From Cannabis sativa (Eukaryota; Streptophyta; Magnoliopsida; Rosales; Cannabaceae): a stretch of DNA of 64,000 bases. Of the stretch, positions 46,399 through 58,254 are shown in pieces (positions within the stretch are counted from its first letter, which is position 1; each line of letters opens with the position of its first letter). Where the stretch lies: the NCBI RefSeq assembly GCF_029168945.1, contig NC_083603.1, forward strand, positions 9,920,001 through 9,984,000. Reading direction: 5' to 3'. The position numbers and the translations under genes are program-made. A model generated the notes under the pieces. That model did not search any database. It worked only from the letters and a program-made list of their open reading frames with translations, and was not told the DNA's origin.

Positions 46399-48200
46399 TA
46401 GACTTTCTTAAGAAAAAGATGAGGAAGTGAATCGAAAAGTGGGATGGTAAGTTTTTATCTAGAGCTGGTAAAGAGAATTTGTTGAAGACAGTGGAGCAAT
46501 CTCTTCCGAACTATGCTATGAGCGTTTTTCTTTTACCTAAAAAGGTGTGTGACGAGATGAAAAAATTAATGTGTTCTTTTTGGTGAAAGAATTCGAGTAA
46601 AAATGGCAGTGGCATTCGCTGGATGAGATGGGACCGGATGTGTGTCCCAAAGGTTTATGGGAGACTTGGGTTTCGGAAGCTTCATGATTTTATTATTGCA
46701 TTGGTTGGAAACATGATTTTCGTCTTCATTCTCATCAAGATTCTTTAGTTACCCGTGTGTTCCAAGCTTGTTATTATCCTCGTGGGTCCTACCTGGGGGT
46801 GGATTTGGAAAGTAATCCGAGTTTTATATGGAAAAGTATCCGTGAAGCAAAGCCTCTTATTCGAAAAAGGGGGCGTATGGTTGTTGGATCTGGAATGACT
46901 ATTAATATCCTTAGAGACCCTTGGCTTTCGAATAAAGAGAACCCATTTGTGGTTTCAGATCACCCTAGATTGGCAAATCAAAAGGTCTCCAGTCTTATGA
47001 AGATTGAGTCATCTTGGGATAAAACAGTTCTTAAAGACATTTTTTTAGAGAGGGACGTAAAGCTTATTTTGAGCATTTATTTGTTCCCCTCAATGTCTGA
47101 CAATATTTGGCAGTAGAATGATGAGATTTCTGGTGTATATTCTATCAAGACTGCGTATTGGTTTCTTTGAGAACTTAAAGGTGAGTTAGTTGGAATTGGT
47201 AACTTGGTCTTTTGGAAAGAGTTGTGGGATTTGAGAGTTCCTCCTAAAGTCAAGGATTTGGTTTGGAGGGCTACTTCCAATTGTCTTCTTACCCGTGTCC
47301 CATTAGGTGTGTAACATGTTCTGCTTCCCTCATTGTTGTGTCCAAGGTGCTTGCGAGTTGGAGAGTCTATTTCTCATTATTCTGTGGGGGTATTCATCTG
47401 CTTTTGCTTGCTGGCGGATGGAAAGATATTTCAATGATAGAGATTGGTGATAAATCTTTTGGGGGATGGCTTCATTATAGATTTTAGTGTTGGGAATCTG
47501 GGATGAAACATAAAGTTGTTATGCTTTGCTGGGTGTTGTGGTTTGTGCGCAATGAAAAGGTGTGGAATGGTAAAAATATAAGACTGTTAAAGAGGTGGTT
47601 TCCTTGGCTGAGGGTAGTTTTGATCAATGGAGTTGGGCTCAAGATAAATATTTTGGTTCATCTTTGTTTTCTTTACAAGACGACGAAGGGCACGAGCAGT
47701 GGATTGTACCAGTTGGTAATACGATCAAAATTGATGTCGATGTAATTATCGTTAGCAATCAGAATAAGTATGGGTATGGTTGGGTGGCGCAAAACTCTTC
47801 TGGTCAAACTATTATAGCTCAGACAATAAGTTGGATGGGGGTGGTTGATCATGTTCTTGCAAAAGCTAGCAAGATTAAGGAGGTGTTGAGTTGGTTGAAA
47901 GAAACAGGGCGACATGTACAGATTCAGACAGTTTGGTCACAATCCAAGCTATTCGAAATTCGTTAGATATGACTTCTTTTTTTTGGTTCTGGATTTCAGA
48001 GTGTAAACAGATTTTTTTTAGTTTGAATAATGTCTTTTTGATTTTTATCAAGTGATCTGCTAATAGTGTTGCTTACCATTTGGCTAGAGCTTTGTCGTTA
48101 AATGCTAGTTGTACCTATTAAATTCTACGATTCTGAATAGTTTACGTGATGTTCTTTTGAATAATTTGAGTTGATAAAATTGTATTTCTATTAAAAAATA
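46399..48200 (+). pseudogene. L1 LINE remnant (end of reverse transcriptase to RNase H)
   Basis: The plus strand shows EKWDGKFLSRAGKENLLKTV and QSLPNYAMSVFLLPKKVCDE, which lie after the RT domain of plant L1 elements, then IRWMRWDRMCVPKVYGRLGF. In another frame, FIWKSIREAKPLIRKRGRMV and VVGSGMTINILRDPWLS follow, then the zinc-finger-like block WDLRVPPKVKDLVWRAT, and a degraded RNase H-like part (YGYGWVAQNSSGQTI). Multiple stops and frameshifts are present. The 5' end is truncated; the 3' end is about 48200 with a short A-rich tail. No convincing target duplication was found. Confidence 0.88.
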
Positions 48201-48416
48201 TTAATTTCATTTTATTTTTAATTAATTTATTAATTTTAATAAAAAATATATTTAAATTTTAAATTATTATTTATTTGAAATTACATGCATGGCACTTACT
48301 TGGCAATGCGACATAAGTGACCAAACAACCACGTCAACATTTTATTTTTCACGTGTTACGAAACTTAGTAGAAGAACTATTTTATGACACTGTGAATAGT
48401 TCGGGGGATAAAAATC
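48201..48416. other. AT-rich gap
   Basis: Nothing recognisable. Confidence 0.4.
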
Positions 48417-48432
48417 CTAAATAGCCATATTT

Positions 48433-50256
48433 TTTTTTTGACAAAGTGATTTAAATCACTCATGAATTTACGACACCCATGTCCGCCACCGGCGCTGGAA
48501 CCTCCTCGAACCAGGATAGCTCATCGTCTAACCGCAGAGCATGCTTTGCCAACCATGGACCGCTAAAATCTTAGAGCGAGCCCCATGAGACAAAACTGCC
48601 CCTGGAAATTTAGACAATAAAGCTATAACATCTTCAAACAACGCTCCTAACTCAATAAATACTGAAATTCCACCTGAAAAAAATATCAAAAAACAGCATA
48701 AAACTTTAATTAGAAAACTATTCAAATTGAAGAGAATCAACCAACCACCAAGACTAAGCAACTAGGTCTCCCTATAAAATACTAGAACTAGCTCACATTT
48801 ATAATTTATATACCAAATTAATATTATGTTATCTATAATATTATGTTATCTATAATAAATTCCTATTTATAATTTATATACCCAAAATTAATATTAGGTT
48901 ATCTATAATAAACTAATAAGGCAATAATCTCATAATTATATACTATAATTGTTAGCTATTAAATTTTATAATATTTTTACAATTCATGATATCTTGTAAT
49001 TTTAACCAATTACCCTAAATAATTAGGGACCAGCCATAAATCATGTGTGAAAACCTTAAAAGGCACCAAATCCATAAACAATGGCGCAACTCATCCATCA
49101 AATTTGTACTTCCATTTCTTCCATCAAAAAACTAATATCACTCATCCAGAAATTCTTTAAAAATACAAATAAATATAATAATTTTGGTACATTCCCAAAA
49201 TATTGACAACAAACCAAATTTTTATAATAATTTGACTTCCCAAATATATCTGAACCAATATATTCTCATTAGAGCATTAGTGTTTCCACCTCCCTTTATT
49301 ACAAGATCCTCAAGATTCTTATTCTTCAATTTACTTAATTAATTATAATATTAGAATCTCAATACTAAAATTCTAAACACTTTCCTTTTATGCTGAAAAT
49401 TCCTAAAAAAATATAAACCAAAAGATAACTAATAGGAATTAGCGTTTAAAGTAAACACTCTTAAACATTATTTCAATTAAAAATATTCTTTAAAACATAC
49501 CGAAAAACGTGAAAATTTTCTTAAGCAAACTACCCTAAATAATTAGGGGCCCAACCATATAATAAGTGCTATAGCCTTGTAAGGCGCCAAAGCCATAAAT
49601 AATGGCGCAAAATAGAACAAAATAAAACAAACCTATAACAAAAAAAGAAAACATTGAAAAAAGAAAGAATAAAAAAAGAGTTGTGAAACAAAAGAAAGAA
49701 AAAAATTGAACTCATTTACAGCAACAAACGATAGACAAAGATTATTGAAATAGAAAACTCTTAAGGTAACTTGAACAATGAATCTGATCAAGAGGTATTA
49801 AACTACAGAAAAATTGCTTCAAAATCGTGATCACTGGTCCTTAATATAACCAATTCTTTCACGAATCACACAGATTATATCCAACAGTATATACACCAAC
49901 TAAAACACTATCACAATTCACATAATATCGAAATACGGCTATATAAAATAGAATGAATTCAGTCTACAAAAAGGAAAAAAGAAAACCAGAGAGATATTTA
50001 CCGTGATAGTTTGTTGGAGGATCAAAACGATGGAGAAGTAATTACTGGGGATGCGATCACAAACAACGATGAAGAAATAGGAAAGTTGAAGTGTTGTGAG
50101 AGGTAAGAGTAATAAAAAGAGAGAGGACAAAGTCACCATACTTTTGTAGCCATTAAACATCCTCAATAAAAAAGAATTTGATTGTTGCTAAAAAGAAAAA
50201 AAAAACAAAGGAGAAAATCTTGGCTTAAGCAAAACACTGGAAAAAATGGTGGTTAT
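48433..50256 (-). mobile_element. Minus-strand retroposon, apparently L1 tail joined to unrelated sequence
   Basis: CTAAATAGCCATATTT occurs at 48417-48432 and again at 50257-50272, a 16-bp target duplication. Just inside the left copy is a T-run (48430-48439), the poly(A) tail of a minus-strand insertion. The first 250 bp on that side encode an L1 RNase H-like tail on the minus strand: VIALLSKFPGAVLSHGARSK, then after a frameshift LAKHALRLDDELSWFEEVPA. The other 1.5 kb (about 48690-50256) is AT-rich, has no L1 similarity, and at its 5' end (50256-49980 on the minus strand) looks like a leader with a short frame (MFNGYKSMVTLSSLFLLLLP). This suggests a chimeric retrotransposition product. Confidence 0.7.
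48795..49615. repeat. Internal direct repeats in the retroposon
   Basis: ACCCTAAATAATTAGGGRCC, ATAA...GCACC/GCGCCAAA, CCATAAAYAATGGCGCAA occurs at 49012-49087 and 49541-49613. A second pair, ATTTATAATTTATATACC, AATTAATATTAKGTTATC, occurs at 48797 and 48866. Confidence 0.85.
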
Positions 50257-50272
50257 CTAAATAGCCATATTT

Positions 50273-53200
50273 AAATAAGCATAATTTATACAAACATTAA
50301 ACATATACATATATATAGTTAAAAGGTGGAGGGAGAGAATAAAGATGTGTTTGTGTATATAAAAAGAATTGAGAAATATATTAAAAGGTAACATACGTGT
50401 ATAACACCATCGAATATGATTTATCCCCATTGCTACAATTAAATATATTGGGTCTCACATAATTAATTATAATAATTTTTATAGATATCGCTAATTATTT
50501 TCAAGGAGAGCAATATTGATGCCTCATAATAATAATAATTGACAAACTAAAAAATAACTTATTAATAAATTAAGAAAATGTTTTGATAATTAATCTAAAA
50601 TAAATAACGAAAATGTTATGGACTTATATTAAGCTCCGATCGAGAACCTTCGTTGTAGTGGAAAAATGAAATAAGTGTAACTATTTGTGTGGTCGAAATA
50701 TATATATGGGGTGTCAATCTAATAAAGTCAGCTTCATGCTTTTCTACGTGGTTTCGATATATCGTTCGTCTCATCACTATGTTTTTCTAACCAAATGTCC
50801 AAATCATGTTGTTTAGGGTCTTATGCACCTTTAGAAAAAAAAAGGAATATGCATATGTATATATATAATTGATAGTAATAATTTTATGTATATATATACA
50901 CACATTTAAAGCACATTTGGGTCCACTTGTTTTGTCATGGTAGTGGACTGAAATAGTGGTAGCTGTACTTAAAACAAAAATAAGAAGCATTGTTTCATTG
51001 TTAAAAGATCATATGATTTCATCTAAAGTTCATATATCAATAATGTGCAATGTCGGTAAGGTGTATATATACTTGCTGTCACTCACATACCTAAAAGTAA
51101 TATACATATACGTATAAGTATCGTACATATGTCAATAAAAATGACCAACTTGTGTTTTAAAACCCTAAAACCAAAAGTGGAATTAATATATATATAAAGT
51201 TCTCTAGCTACTTAATATATGTGTTTATAAGTTTGACACTATGTATATATAAGATGGTGAAGATTAATTAGGTAGTAATATAATTAATTTGAGGATAATT
51301 AATATAATTGTGGGAGGATATATACGCATAATTGAGGTAGTAACATATATAATATGGTCCAACTTGCAGATGAGTTAAAACGACATTGACAGCAGAGACA
51401 GAAATTTCTTTCTAAGGTATAGTCCTGTCTTTTTCTTTTTTTTTATATATATATATATATAACGATACGTTCTCAAAACTATGAGATATGTTTTCTTTTT
51501 TTAAAAAAAAAAAAATTATATGAGATATGATAATCCTATATACGTAGGTGATCTCTACTAGTTTCCACACTTTGTTTTGGATTTTTGAAGAGTGGAGTAG
51601 GTGAATTCAGGACTTTGACTTTTGATTTCACGTGGCAGTCAACGTAGTTAGATGGCAACCAAAGTCTAAACTATAATTATATAAAGACAAATTCTATTTC
51701 TTCCCTGAACTCTCATAGCTCGTAGGGTCTATCAATGTATTTTTTATCATGTTTTAGTATATTTAAGATAATTTTTTTAGTATTTTTAACGTGTTAAGTT
51801 TTTTTCAATCTCTTAAAATTATAAAAAAAATTATGCATTATAAAAATATCTTATATATTGCTAGTAAATATTTATAATATATTTTATCAAAATACAAATT
51901 TAACATCTTTTATTTTAATAACAGGTATTAATCAAAATCAAAATATATTTACTATTCTAAATTAAATATATATATATATATATATAGTCCATAAATTGTA
52001 TTAATAAGACTAAATAACCCTTTGTGCTCAAAAAAAAAAAAGAAAGAAAAAAAGAAAAGACTTCAACATAAAGATTTGCTGACACGGAGGCAGAGGTAGA
52101 AATTTATTATTATGAGGTAAGAAAAAAATTAAAGCAAACCCTAATAAATTTGTAAGGAAAATTTAAAAATTTACCAAAATATAATAAAATAATTATTTGG
52201 AGGAGGAGAGAAAGGCCCCTAGTTATACAGTAATATGTATAACTGAAGGCAACTAATCTCGTGAGTAAGTTTTATTGAAGAATAAATTAATTAATTAAAA
52301 TATGTATATAAAATGTCAATAAAATTTTAATTAATTAAAATATGTATAATTTTAATAAAAATATAAAATAATATATGGAAGGTACGTAATTTCCAAGAGA
52401 CCGCTATATAGAATTTATTTTATTTGTATAGTTGATATTAACAAATTCTTTTATTAATAACATAATTAATTAGTTACATGCAAAAAGACAAATGGATCCG
52501 CTTTTGAATTAATGGTGTGGTTTTTTTTTTTTTTTTTTTTTTTTTTGAATTAATGGTGTGGCTGTTTTGTCCCTCTCATATATAAATATATTTATATATT
52601 CACTCCATGCTAAGATAAGATAAGCTTGCCTCTTATAATTTTTTTTTTTTTTTTGACCTTTTTTATGGAATCATCAGCTTCAATTATACCTTCTCCACGG
52701 CTAATTTTTGTCGGGTTTAATTTATTTAATGGAATTAAATAAGAGTAGTATACATAAAAAATTAAAAAAAAAAGTACTAGAAAGATATTGAAAAATAATA
52801 GATATCATTTAATTATAACTTATAAGCATTTTTTAACAATTCCCAATCGAGTAATAAAAATAATTCATATATATTATTTATAGAGATGGCTTATTACTTT
52901 TGGCATGCTAATTTGTGATTACAATATTACTATATATCACAAAATCCTATTGCAGTGATTTAGACAAATATTGTGCATTAAATTATAATATAAAAATAGA
53001 AGTTAACGTGGAAAAATAGTTGGAACTTGCACTGCATGGAATGAAATGAAATGAATTCATGAGAGCCATCATTTTCTTTTGTTTATATTTTATCCTTATA
53101 TAGCTAGGTTTGGTTATTAGGTAACAAATAAATAAATATATCTACATCCATCCATCTGTCTAAGTCTAACCACAGTTTTCTTATTATTAAACTTCACCAA

Positions 53201-53868
53201 AAACAGAGGTGCATTTGATTTTTTTTTTCCCTTTTCTCAATCCCTCTTTTCTTTATTGATGATGCTTCATAAAAAACAAGTTTCCCCCCAAAGAAAGTGA
53301 GGTGGAATGAATCATGCAGTTTTGGGATCGAGTTCTACAATTTGATTCTTCTCAATATATATAAGTATCGTGTAATGTGTGGGTTTTACATAATAATGAG
53401 ACAAATGAAGGATTTAGTTCAAAATCAAATTTAAAAGGATATGTAGACAATGTTAGAATAATTTTTATATACTAACAAATTAAAAATATTTTATTTGATT
53501 TGATTTGTAAAATATAATTAATTTTTTAATAATTAATTAAAATATTTTAATTTGAGTTAAATTTAATTATCAAATATTTGAGTTACCTAATTTAATTTTT
53601 AGAATTAATTGTTAAAATATTTTGATAATTAATATAGCAGACTTTGATGGAATGTCTCACCTATATAAATATAAGGTCTTGGTCCTCGAACTCACTACTC
53701 TTTCGGTGAAAACACAGTTAATCTATTTAAAGAGAGTAAAAAGAGCTTGAAAGCCCAATTACCCATACTAATCAATTTCCTTTTCTTTTATAGATCCAAA
53801 GCTCGTGTGGGATTGAGCTCAAATAATCAATGGCTGGAGGTATTTCATTCTTTTATTCATAATGCATA
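50273..53868. other. AT-rich intergenic region without recognised genes
   Basis: About 3.6 kb with many ATATAT microsatellites (for example 51447-51462 and 51968-51986), A- and T-runs and no supported exon. The end (53690-53845) resembles a plant gene start: CTATATAAATATAAGG at 53661 could be a TATA box and ATGGCTGGAG|GTATTT at 53830 a first coding exon with a donor site, but no downstream exon was found. Confidence 0.4.
52506..52561. mobile_element. Poly(T)-only retroposition footprint
   Basis: GAATTAATGGTGTGG occurs at 52506-52520 and 52547-52561 with exactly 26 T between. This is what a LINE-mediated insertion on the minus strand would leave if only the poly(A) tail were copied. Confidence 0.7.
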
Positions 53869-53877
53869 TATGTTTAA

Positions 53878-55848
53878 GGGAAATTTGCGGCATAAATGCT
53901 CAAATTGTTGAGTTTGTTGTAAATAAGTACCCAAATTTTAAAAATAGCGGCAAAAATACTCAATTTATCAATTTGTGTGATTCCATCCATACCTCTTTTA
54001 ATAGTTCAGCTAAGTGTTGATTAGAATGACACATGTCAATATTCTATTAGTCCAACTTATAATTTTCTTACCAAAAATATTTATATTAATTTAAATTATG
54101 AAAAAATACTATAAAATTATTTTTAAAATAAAAATTATTAAAACATTAAATTAAAAAACCTTAATCAAACCTAAACTAATCCTGAAAAAAATCTATGTAA
54201 AATCAAAAAAATCTTCAAAAATGAAGTGATCAAGAACACAATATTCCCATAACTTTAAATCTCAAATATTCAAAATATTCAATCTAGATATTACAATTGA
54301 ATTTGAAACACTACAAAATTGATCAATGCTGAGAATCATGGGGTTCCATCTCAAAACCAATTGGTAATGAGTTGAGTAGCCCATGTTCTTATATATGGCT
54401 CAATATTCTTACATTTGATCCATATTGGACAATATTGTCCAATATTCCCCCTCAAGATGGTGGCTATTTTTGCTCACCAATCTTGAATCACCTTATCATA
54501 AGTAGTGCTATTTGCTCACTTATTTTTGTTTGTTTTGCGGCTGGGAGTTCCATTTGCTCGCTAATTCTTGTTCGCGGCTGGGAGTACCATTTTGCTCGCT
54601 TGTGGCTGGCTAACTCTTTGATAGGCGTGGATCGAAAGCCCGTTTGGGATATGGCTCTGATACCATGTTGAGAATCATGGGGTTCCATCTCAAAACCAAT
54701 TTGCAATGAGTGGAGTAGCCCATGTTCTTATATATGGCTCAATATTCTTACATTTGATCCATATTGGACAATATTGTCCAATAATCAAGAACATCTCCAT
54801 ATACTTTAGCTATACACAAATCACACCAAATGTTCAATAACATGATGCCCATATAACGAAGAACACCCCCAATTCCAGATAATGTATTCCTAGATATGAA
54901 TATTAGTGTTTCACTAAAAATCCAAAACTCAAATCACATAGACAAATTTAAAATCCATATAATATTTACTCAATCATACAAAAGAAAAGAAAAATCCAAA
55001 TTATAAACTAAAATAGATTTCAAATACCCATACCCACCATTATCTTCACATCCGGCAACCACCCTAAATACCAGTCACCCCTACTCCGACGAGTTCCCAT
55101 GGTTCTACTTCCCCATGTTTTACAGTTTTCCAACCTTATCTCTCCTTACATGGTCGACTTGATCTGAAGATGAAGAAAAAGAAAGGAACAATGGTCGTTG
55201 GCATGGCTGAGACAGATCTGGACCACAACTTCGACAATCTTGTTGCTCCAGCGACGGGCTTTCGACGGGCTTGTTGCATCGACGAGGGAGACGAACTAAG
55301 ATTTGGCTAGGATGGAGGGATCAATTTTAGCTTTTCTATTTCTAGGTTTGGGTTCAAGAAACTGGTTATGGGTTCAAAAAACTGGTTTTGAACTTTTGAT
55401 TTGATCTGGGTGGTTTTTTTTTTATCTTGATTTGTTGAGAATTTAAGTTAATCTTCATTTTTTTTCATTAACAGATGATTTAATAGGAAGTAGAAAATTT
55501 TAGAAGAGAAGATCGATAGTCATTAATTTAGATTTTTCTTTGTAGAAATTGTTTAGGTTCGTTAAAGTTTTTTAATTTAATATTTTAATAATTTTTATTT
55601 TAAAAATCTATATAATAATATTTTTCATAATTTTAAATTAATTTAAATATTTTCTTAAAAAAATTATGAGTTAGACTAATAGAGTATCGACATGTGTCAT
55701 TTTAATCAACACTTAACTGAATTGTTAAAAGGGGTATGGATGGAATCACACAAATTGTTAAATTGAGTATTTTTGCCGTTATTTTTAAAATTTGGATACT
55801 TATTTACAACAAACTTAAAAATTTGAGCATTTATGCCGCAAATTTCCC
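53878..55848. mobile_element. Non-autonomous MULE with 300-bp terminal inverted repeats
   Basis: The left inverted repeat is 53878 to about 54177 and the right one about 55551-55848. The ends are GGGAAATTTGCGGCATAAAT and its complement. TATGTTTAA (9 bp) lies on both sides (53869-53877 and 55849-55857), the signature of Mutator-like elements. Between the repeats are a TRIM (54327-54783) and about 760 bp with no recognised gene, although 55040-55310 is less AT-rich. No transposase. Confidence 0.95.
54327..54783 (-). mobile_element. Complete 457-bp TRIM with 118-bp LTRs
   Basis: LTRs are 54327-54444 and 54666-54783, each beginning TGYTGAGAATCATGGGG and ending ATTGTCCAATA; I count about four differences. 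ATCAA duplications lie at 54322-54326 and 54784-54788. The complement of GGCTCTGATACCA (54653-54665) is the primer-binding site next to the second LTR, and the complement of TTCCCCCTCAAG (54445-54456) is the polypurine tract next to the first, so it reads on the minus strand. The 221-bp interior is non-coding. It inserted into the MULE. Confidence 0.93.
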
Positions 55849-55857
55849 TATGTTTAA

Positions 55858-56994
55858 TTTGTTTCACATTTAACACATGATTATATGTTCTTCATATCAT
55901 TCATATAAATTTCATAGCAGTTGATATCAGAGTTATTTTTTATCTTTGTCTTAATATTTGAGTTGTGTATACACACACATATATATCAGTTTTGGTTCTT
56001 TTATAGCTGATCCGAAGAACTACTTTTTGTTTTAATCATTTTAGTACATATTATTATTATTAGGATTGTCTTTATTCATCAATTCTAATAGTTTCTATGC
56101 ATTAAAATAAAATTTTCAGATATATATATATATACATATACACTCGTATATATGCATATGCACGTTCATATATATATATATATATATTTATAATTTTACC
56201 CATATATATTATATATAATACTTAATGAATTCATGATTGTTGATTCAAAAATCTAAACTAGACTTCTAAACCACTCGCTCGCTAGATTGGCGAGAATATA
56301 AAAAGTTATAGAGTAATTTATGAGAGACACAATAATTTATTGTAGTTCACTCCTTATGTCGCGATAGGTAATGGGACTACATCTACTTCGAGTTTTTATT
56401 CTCACGAGAGGGTAATTACAGCAACTGTTTGAGTATTAGAAATTTTAAATTCTAGAGCGAGAAGCTCTGACCTTGTGGGTATTTTTCTGAATGTAAAAAT
56501 AAACTAAGGGAGCTCTCATTTTATAGGTGAAGGAGGCCCACAAAAATAGGATATAAATTACAAATAAAGTGTTTTCCATTGTTGATGATGATCTAACGGT
56601 AAAAATTAGCTTTTGGTAGTGATGGTTGATTTTTTATGTTTAGCAGGTCACGTTGCGTGTTACTCGGAGCTTATTTTTATAACTGTCTTGGGCATGAATT
56701 TTGACAACGATAACTTCATAATTTCGGCTGGTGTGTGAGACATGACTTAATAGAGGATTTAAATAACTTCAAAACACAATTTGAATTACATCAATCAGAT
56801 GAAAATTGAGCGAGTTGTGGCTGTTTTACTAAAGGTAATTCATATTTCAGTGCGCATGTTGACATCCAACGCCCAGGTTGACATTCCAGTACCCAAGTTG
56901 ACGTCTGACGTCAGCTTGGACGTTGTAAAGGTGTATAAATCTAAAGAAATTCCTTTGAGATGCCCAAGTTATTGTTTGACAACCCTTAATCCTT
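55858..56994. other. Intergenic DNA with AT microsatellites
   Basis: TATATA tracts near 56120-56190 and a weak repeat of GTTGACATYCCA/GTTGACGTCTGACG near 56858-56910. No gene. Confidence 0.4.
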
Positions 56995-58254
56995 TTATAT
57001 GTTTTGGTCAAGCTGGTCACACATTGTGAGAAATGGTTGTTGTCTTGTAGAAATGGAAGACTGGAAACTTCCGACTTTTGGATGAGCCAAAATTAAAGTT
57101 GTGAATTTGATTGATCTGAATTCATGGATCATTGCAATTGTAAAAAACTTGATGAATTCCTCTTGCATGTCAAGCAAAAATTTTGAAGGCATGTCAAGCA
57201 GAGGTTTTATCTTTTTTGAATTTTCTTCAATTCCTCTCGTATTTAGTACGAGGCCAAGAAATTTTCCAAAAGATACTCCAAATGAACACTTTTTTAGATT
57301 CAACTTCATTTTTTATTTTCTTAGGACTGGAAAACATTTTGCATGATCAACTACATGGTCTTGGATTTTTATCAATTCAAAACATTTTATCTACATAAAT
57401 TTCCATATTTTGACCAATTTGGTGTTCAAATATTCCATTCACGATTTGTTGATAAGTGGCTCATATATTCTTTAGTCTGAATGGAATGGTCTTATAACAA
57501 TAAAGCCCCATATTGGTAATAAAGCTTGTATATTCTTGATCACTGACATGTATTTTTATCTGAATGAATTGCATGCATAAAAGACACGAGTTGTCGTCTT
57601 GCTGTGGCGTCAACTAGCTGATCAATCCTAGGTAATGGAAATCAATCTTTTGGACATACTTTATTCAGGTTAGAGAAGTCTATAAAAGTTCTTCATGTGT
57701 CGTTTGATTTCGAGACTAACGCTGGGTCCAAAACCCAAAGTGGGTAAAATGACTCTCGAATGAAGTTGTTGGTTAATAACTTATCAACCTCTTCCTTTAA
57801 ATCATCTTGTCTTTCATAATCGAGGAGGCGTCTTTTTTGCTGTGTTAAAGGATAGAGTGGATCTATATTAAGGTGATGACATATGATATTCGGGTCAATC
57901 CTGACCATATCTGAATGGCTCCAGGAAAACTGATCATGGTCTTCTTGTAAAAAGAAAATTAATTCTACTTTAATTATTTCCCCAACTATTTACCAATTTT
58001 TACAATTTTAGTAGGGTCGTTGGGATCTAGTACCACCTCGTCCAACTCCTCCACTGGCCAAAGCTGGGACTTTTCCTCAATAATTCTTGGGTCCATATCT
58101 TCCACTTCTTTGTTTTTGATATCCTTGATTGTCACTACTATTGTTTGATGAGCCTTTGCCCTTCCCTTCAATTCAACGATGTAACATTGTCGCGCCCTTG
58201 ACGAGTCTTCTTTAACAGTCCCTATTCCATATTGAGTTGGGAGTTTAAGGGATA

